64,000 nucleotides of DNA, from NCBI RefSeq assembly GCF_025698545.1, contig NC_068569.1, positions 14,198,001 to 14,262,000 on the forward strand. Reading direction: 5' to 3'. This DNA is from Gossypium raimondii (taxonomy: Eukaryota; Streptophyta; Magnoliopsida; Malvales; Malvaceae). Below are positions 61,168 to 64,000 of the stretch, piece by piece. Position 1 is the stretch's first letter. The number at the start of each line of letters is the position of its first letter. Both the position numbers and the translations under genes were made by a program. Under the pieces are notes generated by a model that saw nothing but the letters and a program-made list of their open reading frames with translations, was not told where the DNA came from and made no database searches.

Positions 61168-62814
61168 TCACCTCCAAGCCGAGAATGTCGCCATTGCTCT
61201 ATTTACCCAACCAAGGTAGAGAGCCCCTTCCCTCTCTTCGAGTCTATAGTTATGGTCATACTCCTTCAGCATATCTCTTACAGCCACAGTTACTGACGAG
61301 ATCAACGGATATTGTGAAAAACCAGCCATCATAAATCTTGACCTCCACTTTCCATGAAGTTCGTGCCTTTCCACCCTCTCAGGCCCTTCACAAGCAATCA
61401 TATTCACAATATCGCGTGCAACACAATGCTGCTCAGCATTGATCCTTTGTTTGTCGTCTCTTGGACAAGCTACATCTATTGATTCAAACATAGCTGAATA
61501 ATAATCAAGTGTCTCAAGGTACCTTGAAAAGAATGGAGATGTATTAGTATTAGACTCTTGCTCGGTGAGAGTCACAACCTTGGGTGACAAACTCTTAACC
61601 AGCCTCAATAGTCGATCTCTGTGATTCCAGATGCTTACACTCTCATCCGGCATGTGGTGCAATACATATGGTAAGTTCACAGCTAGGGCTTCCCCCGGTT
61701 GAACCTTAAGATGCTCTAGTTGAATTTCACAACCAGACATAGCAGCATCATGAAACTCAAACGACACGTTGTATGACCAAGCAAATTCAGATAGCCTCTG
61801 CCCCACAATATGAAGTCCCCCACCTCGAGCATGATTGGATTGAGAATCATCAATACCAGTTATGCGGATTGAAGGTGGTCCACCAGGGCGTTTTGCAAGA
61901 GCTGCAATAAGGAACATCCATTGGGTGCCCTGTGCTATTTGGAAATCAATTATGTGAATTTTTCCTTCATATTCCAAGACTTCCTTGATGACAACATTAC
62001 CTGATGTGTATGCGAACTTCCAGTATGGGCAGATCCTGAAGAGAATATGCATGTAAGACATCAGTTCTGAGCTTGTTGGCTCTTTGCATTTTAGGGCTCT
62101 GTAGATATTACTCCCCGAGGATTCCAACCTCGCTCTAAGCCCTTCCAGCACATAAGCACCCAATCGTTGGATAGGTTCCCCAGACACTGAAACCATTTTC
62201 TCCAATACATGCATTAATCCTGTCACTGTCAACATATCATCATCATGAAGTGCTTGACCACAGGCAACAAGAATCTGTTTCAAGTTGAATTTAGGGACCA
62301 AGTCCACCAGTTGGGCACAGTTGAAGCTTGCCATGGAAGCAGCTTGGTGGTCTCCAGTAATGAAGCAGCCATTGCAGCTATCTACAGTATTTGATTCAGG
62401 CCCCAACAATGAGAGTTCCAGCTCCCGCAGCTTGTGCTTCAATTTGTTGCTATCATCAACAACAGAAGATCCACTGTATGGTGATCCGTAAGTGTTCTCA
62501 GGGGAAGGACGAGGATCAGACAAGCATGATTGAGAACCGTGTGGGGAGAAAGGACTCCTGCTCGACGAGATGCTTACAGCAGAAGGGGAATCATAGGCTA
62601 CAAAACCGGCACCTGCCATGGATGATTCCAGGGTAAAAACTTGGTCCTTGCATGTTTGAAACGAGACATTGGTTCCTTGGACGCCAGTATCCGAACATGC
62701 ATTATTGTCTAACATCTGGATACGAGACAAATAAAATGGATCATTTTCTTTAACAGGTTGGTCATACAACCCGCGGATGGTGGCTGGATTTTGGTGTTTC
62801 GGAGATGTTCGCAT
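61168..62814 (-). CDS. GRAS transcription factor, PAT1/SCL branch (scarecrow-like)
   Basis: A single coding exon, ATG at 62814, 547 residues. The N-terminal ~170 residues are Ser/Pro-rich and disordered. The GRAS domain runs ~178-547: LHRI (LKQILVACGQALHDDD), the VHIID block as IHIIDFQIAQGTQW (about 286-299), LHRII (LSEFAWSYNVSFEFH, then LAVNLPYVLHHMPDESV), the PFYRE block (FFSRYLETLDYYSAMF) and the SAW end (ATFSAWR). EPTSSELMSYMHILFRICPYWKFAY before VHIID is typical of the PAT1 branch (PAT1, SCL5, SCL13, SCL21), which acts in phytochrome and stress signalling (family knowledge). Which member it is cannot be decided here. The 5' UTR, likely with an intron, lies in 62815-64000. Confidence 0.95.
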   Translation of the reverse strand: MRTSPKHQNPATIRGLYDQPVKENDPFYLSRIQMLDNNACSDTGVQGTNVSFQTCKDQVFTLESSMAGAGFVAYDSPSAVSISSSRSPFSPHGSQSCLSDPRPSPENTYGSPYSGSSVVDDSNKLKHKLRELELSLLGPESNTVDSCNGCFITGDHQAASMASFNCAQLVDLVPKFNLKQILVACGQALHDDDMLTVTGLMHVLEKMVSVSGEPIQRLGAYVLEGLRARLESSGSNIYRALKCKEPTSSELMSYMHILFRICPYWKFAYTSGNVVIKEVLEYEGKIHIIDFQIAQGTQWMFLIAALAKRPGGPPSIRITGIDDSQSNHARGGGLHIVGQRLSEFAWSYNVSFEFHDAAMSGCEIQLEHLKVQPGEALAVNLPYVLHHMPDESVSIWNHRDRLLRLVKSLSPKVVTLTEQESNTNTSPFFSRYLETLDYYSAMFESIDVACPRDDKQRINAEQHCVARDIVNMIACEGPERVERHELHGKWRSRFMMAGFSQYPLISSVTVAVRDMLKEYDHNYRLEEREGALYLGWVNRAMATFSAWR

Positions 62815-64000
62815 CTAAGCCCAACCTGCCTATAAAATTCCTCTAAAAAACTCTTTGTTCCTGACTGATGTTTGCAGCGATAACAAATATTTTTGAACAC
62901 TTTCCTTCTCCTAACAGCAGCAGTTGCTTGATTGAGCAAAATCAGTTGCTAATAGAAAGGATATAAGATTGTGCAAAGCCTTCATATGCGGATAAAACTG
63001 AATTGATCCTCAGCATCAATGTGGACCATTAATTGCTTTGGTTGTGCAAGGCAGAAATATCAAGGGAAAAAAGGCAATCTGGTAAAACAAATCCAAGAAA
63101 ATAAGAGCTTAGACAATTCAAGTGATGGAAGCACAGTATAGTCAGTCAGTCAAGGGATGTAAACACCAGAGCAAAAAGAAGAAGCAATAACCAAAGGAGC
63201 CCACATGGAGAACGGGTGTAAGATAAGAGGAAATTTTTCTCTTGGCAACTATGGTTAGAACTTTGAATCAGGAGTTGATCAACCAAAGCACAAGACATCA
63301 ACAAAAACTATAACCAAGTGGAAAAAAAATGCACGGTGGTAGTACCAATTTAAACCTCTCTCCGATAAAATAATATGAGGAAAGTTAAAGCCCAAAGGTT
63401 ATAGACCGAAAGCCAACATACCAACCAAAAGGGAACTATCATGAAAAAAAGGGGGAGAGAGAAACCAATACCAGTAGGAGATGACAAAGCATAAAATTCA
63501 GCATACGGATATAATAGACCAAAAGCACAAAAACAAATCAGCTACCAGAAAACACAAATAACTTGAAAATTCATATCTAATATCTCTATAAACTCGCTTA
63601 CACAAACAAATGGAAAAAAAATAGATTTTTTTTAGTTCCTTCTTATCACGTTAAGAGGGCCAAACTTTCATTTTCTACAGCAGCAACTAACAAATGAAAA
63701 TATATTTACATAAATTAAATTGAAGGGTAGCCTAGCTATTCATTCTCCCCCAAAATCATGAATATGAACATAAAACCTTGAATTGAACTCAAATAAGAGT
63801 GATGGACACAATTGAAGATAGTAATGATGAAGGCACGAGCAGAGAAGATATGATTATGGGAGAGTTGGCATACCTTAGTAAAATAATAATAATAAAAAAG
63901 ATTTTAGCTTTAGGTTTTCTTTGTGACCGTCTAACAAACGAACCCTTTGTCCTTTGTGTGTCTCTGTTTGTCTCCAGAAATATGTGATGGTTTTCTTTAT
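62815..64000. other. 5' leader and flank of the GRAS gene
   Basis: 62815-62960 is probably 5' UTR. The rest may be a UTR intron and promoter, as is common in PAT1-branch genes. The open frame at 63799-63987 has no recognisable features. No other gene seen. Confidence 0.35.

Noticed and set aside
63799-63987. 62-residue open frame at the right edge.
   Set aside because: Low information, no recognisable motif; more likely upstream flank of the GRAS gene.
1-64000. tRNA genes, rRNA genes, CRISPR arrays and prokaryotic operons.
   Set aside because: I saw no tRNA A/B box pairs with cloverleaf, no rRNA segments, and nothing prokaryotic; a tRNAscan run would be needed to exclude tRNAs fully.

Overview
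The window is nuclear DNA of a flowering plant. The genes are split by AT-rich GT-AG introns, the intergenic DNA is AT-rich, and all the proteins are of land-plant families. The LTR, MULE and PMD-type repeats resemble those I associate with cotton (Gossypium, Malvaceae). That species call is an inference from memory of repeat families, not something the sequence proves.

Layout. Positions 1-7.4 kb are mostly transposon debris: a hAT-type element cut by the window edge, a decayed Ty3/gypsy integrase with its 3' LTR, and a complete non-autonomous LTR element whose left LTR is split by a 1.2 kb hAT-type element. At 8.4-9.0 kb lies a small, probably broken acidic-protein gene. At 9.4-14.7 kb (minus) is the HECT ubiquitin ligase UPL5, with a 355-bp tandem triplication in its large intron. 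Just upstream of it sits a Pack-MULE carrying a RABA GTPase 3' fragment. At 15.6-18.9 kb there is repeat-rich spacer with two MITE-type elements. The next genes are an MO25-like scaffold (19.0-22.6 kb, plus), inositol monophosphatase/L-galactose-1-P phosphatase (23.8-26.2 kb, plus) and an armadillo-repeat protein (29.0-30.6 kb, plus). An inositol-transporter pseudogene follows at 31.8-33.9 kb (minus). At 34.3-39.8 kb is a 5.5 kb Mutator-like element with a 9-bp target duplication. It holds a decayed plant-mobile-domain gene and an LTR segment that itself contains a hAT MITE.

The right half holds a chloroplast-type ACT-domain protein (41.7-44.1 kb, minus), a two-RRM hnRNP (46.7-49.6 kb, minus), a long AT-rich desert, a candidate snoRNA locus (54.8-55.7 kb, minus), an Arg-rich protein with a duplicated exon (57.0-58.3 kb, minus) divergent from TRM10 tRNA methyltransferase (59.0-60.5 kb, plus), and a PAT1-branch GRAS factor (61.2-62.8 kb, minus). 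The genes do not form a pathway; this is an ordinary plant gene neighbourhood remodelled by transposons.

The most interesting unlabelled item is the pair of ~215-nt structured repeats at 54.8-55.4 kb. They carry U17/snR30-like motifs, an ACA tail, paired-base changes between copies, and an upstream site II + telo-box + TATA promoter. Exon coordinates were worked out by eye from splice signals and reading phase; none was checked against transcripts.
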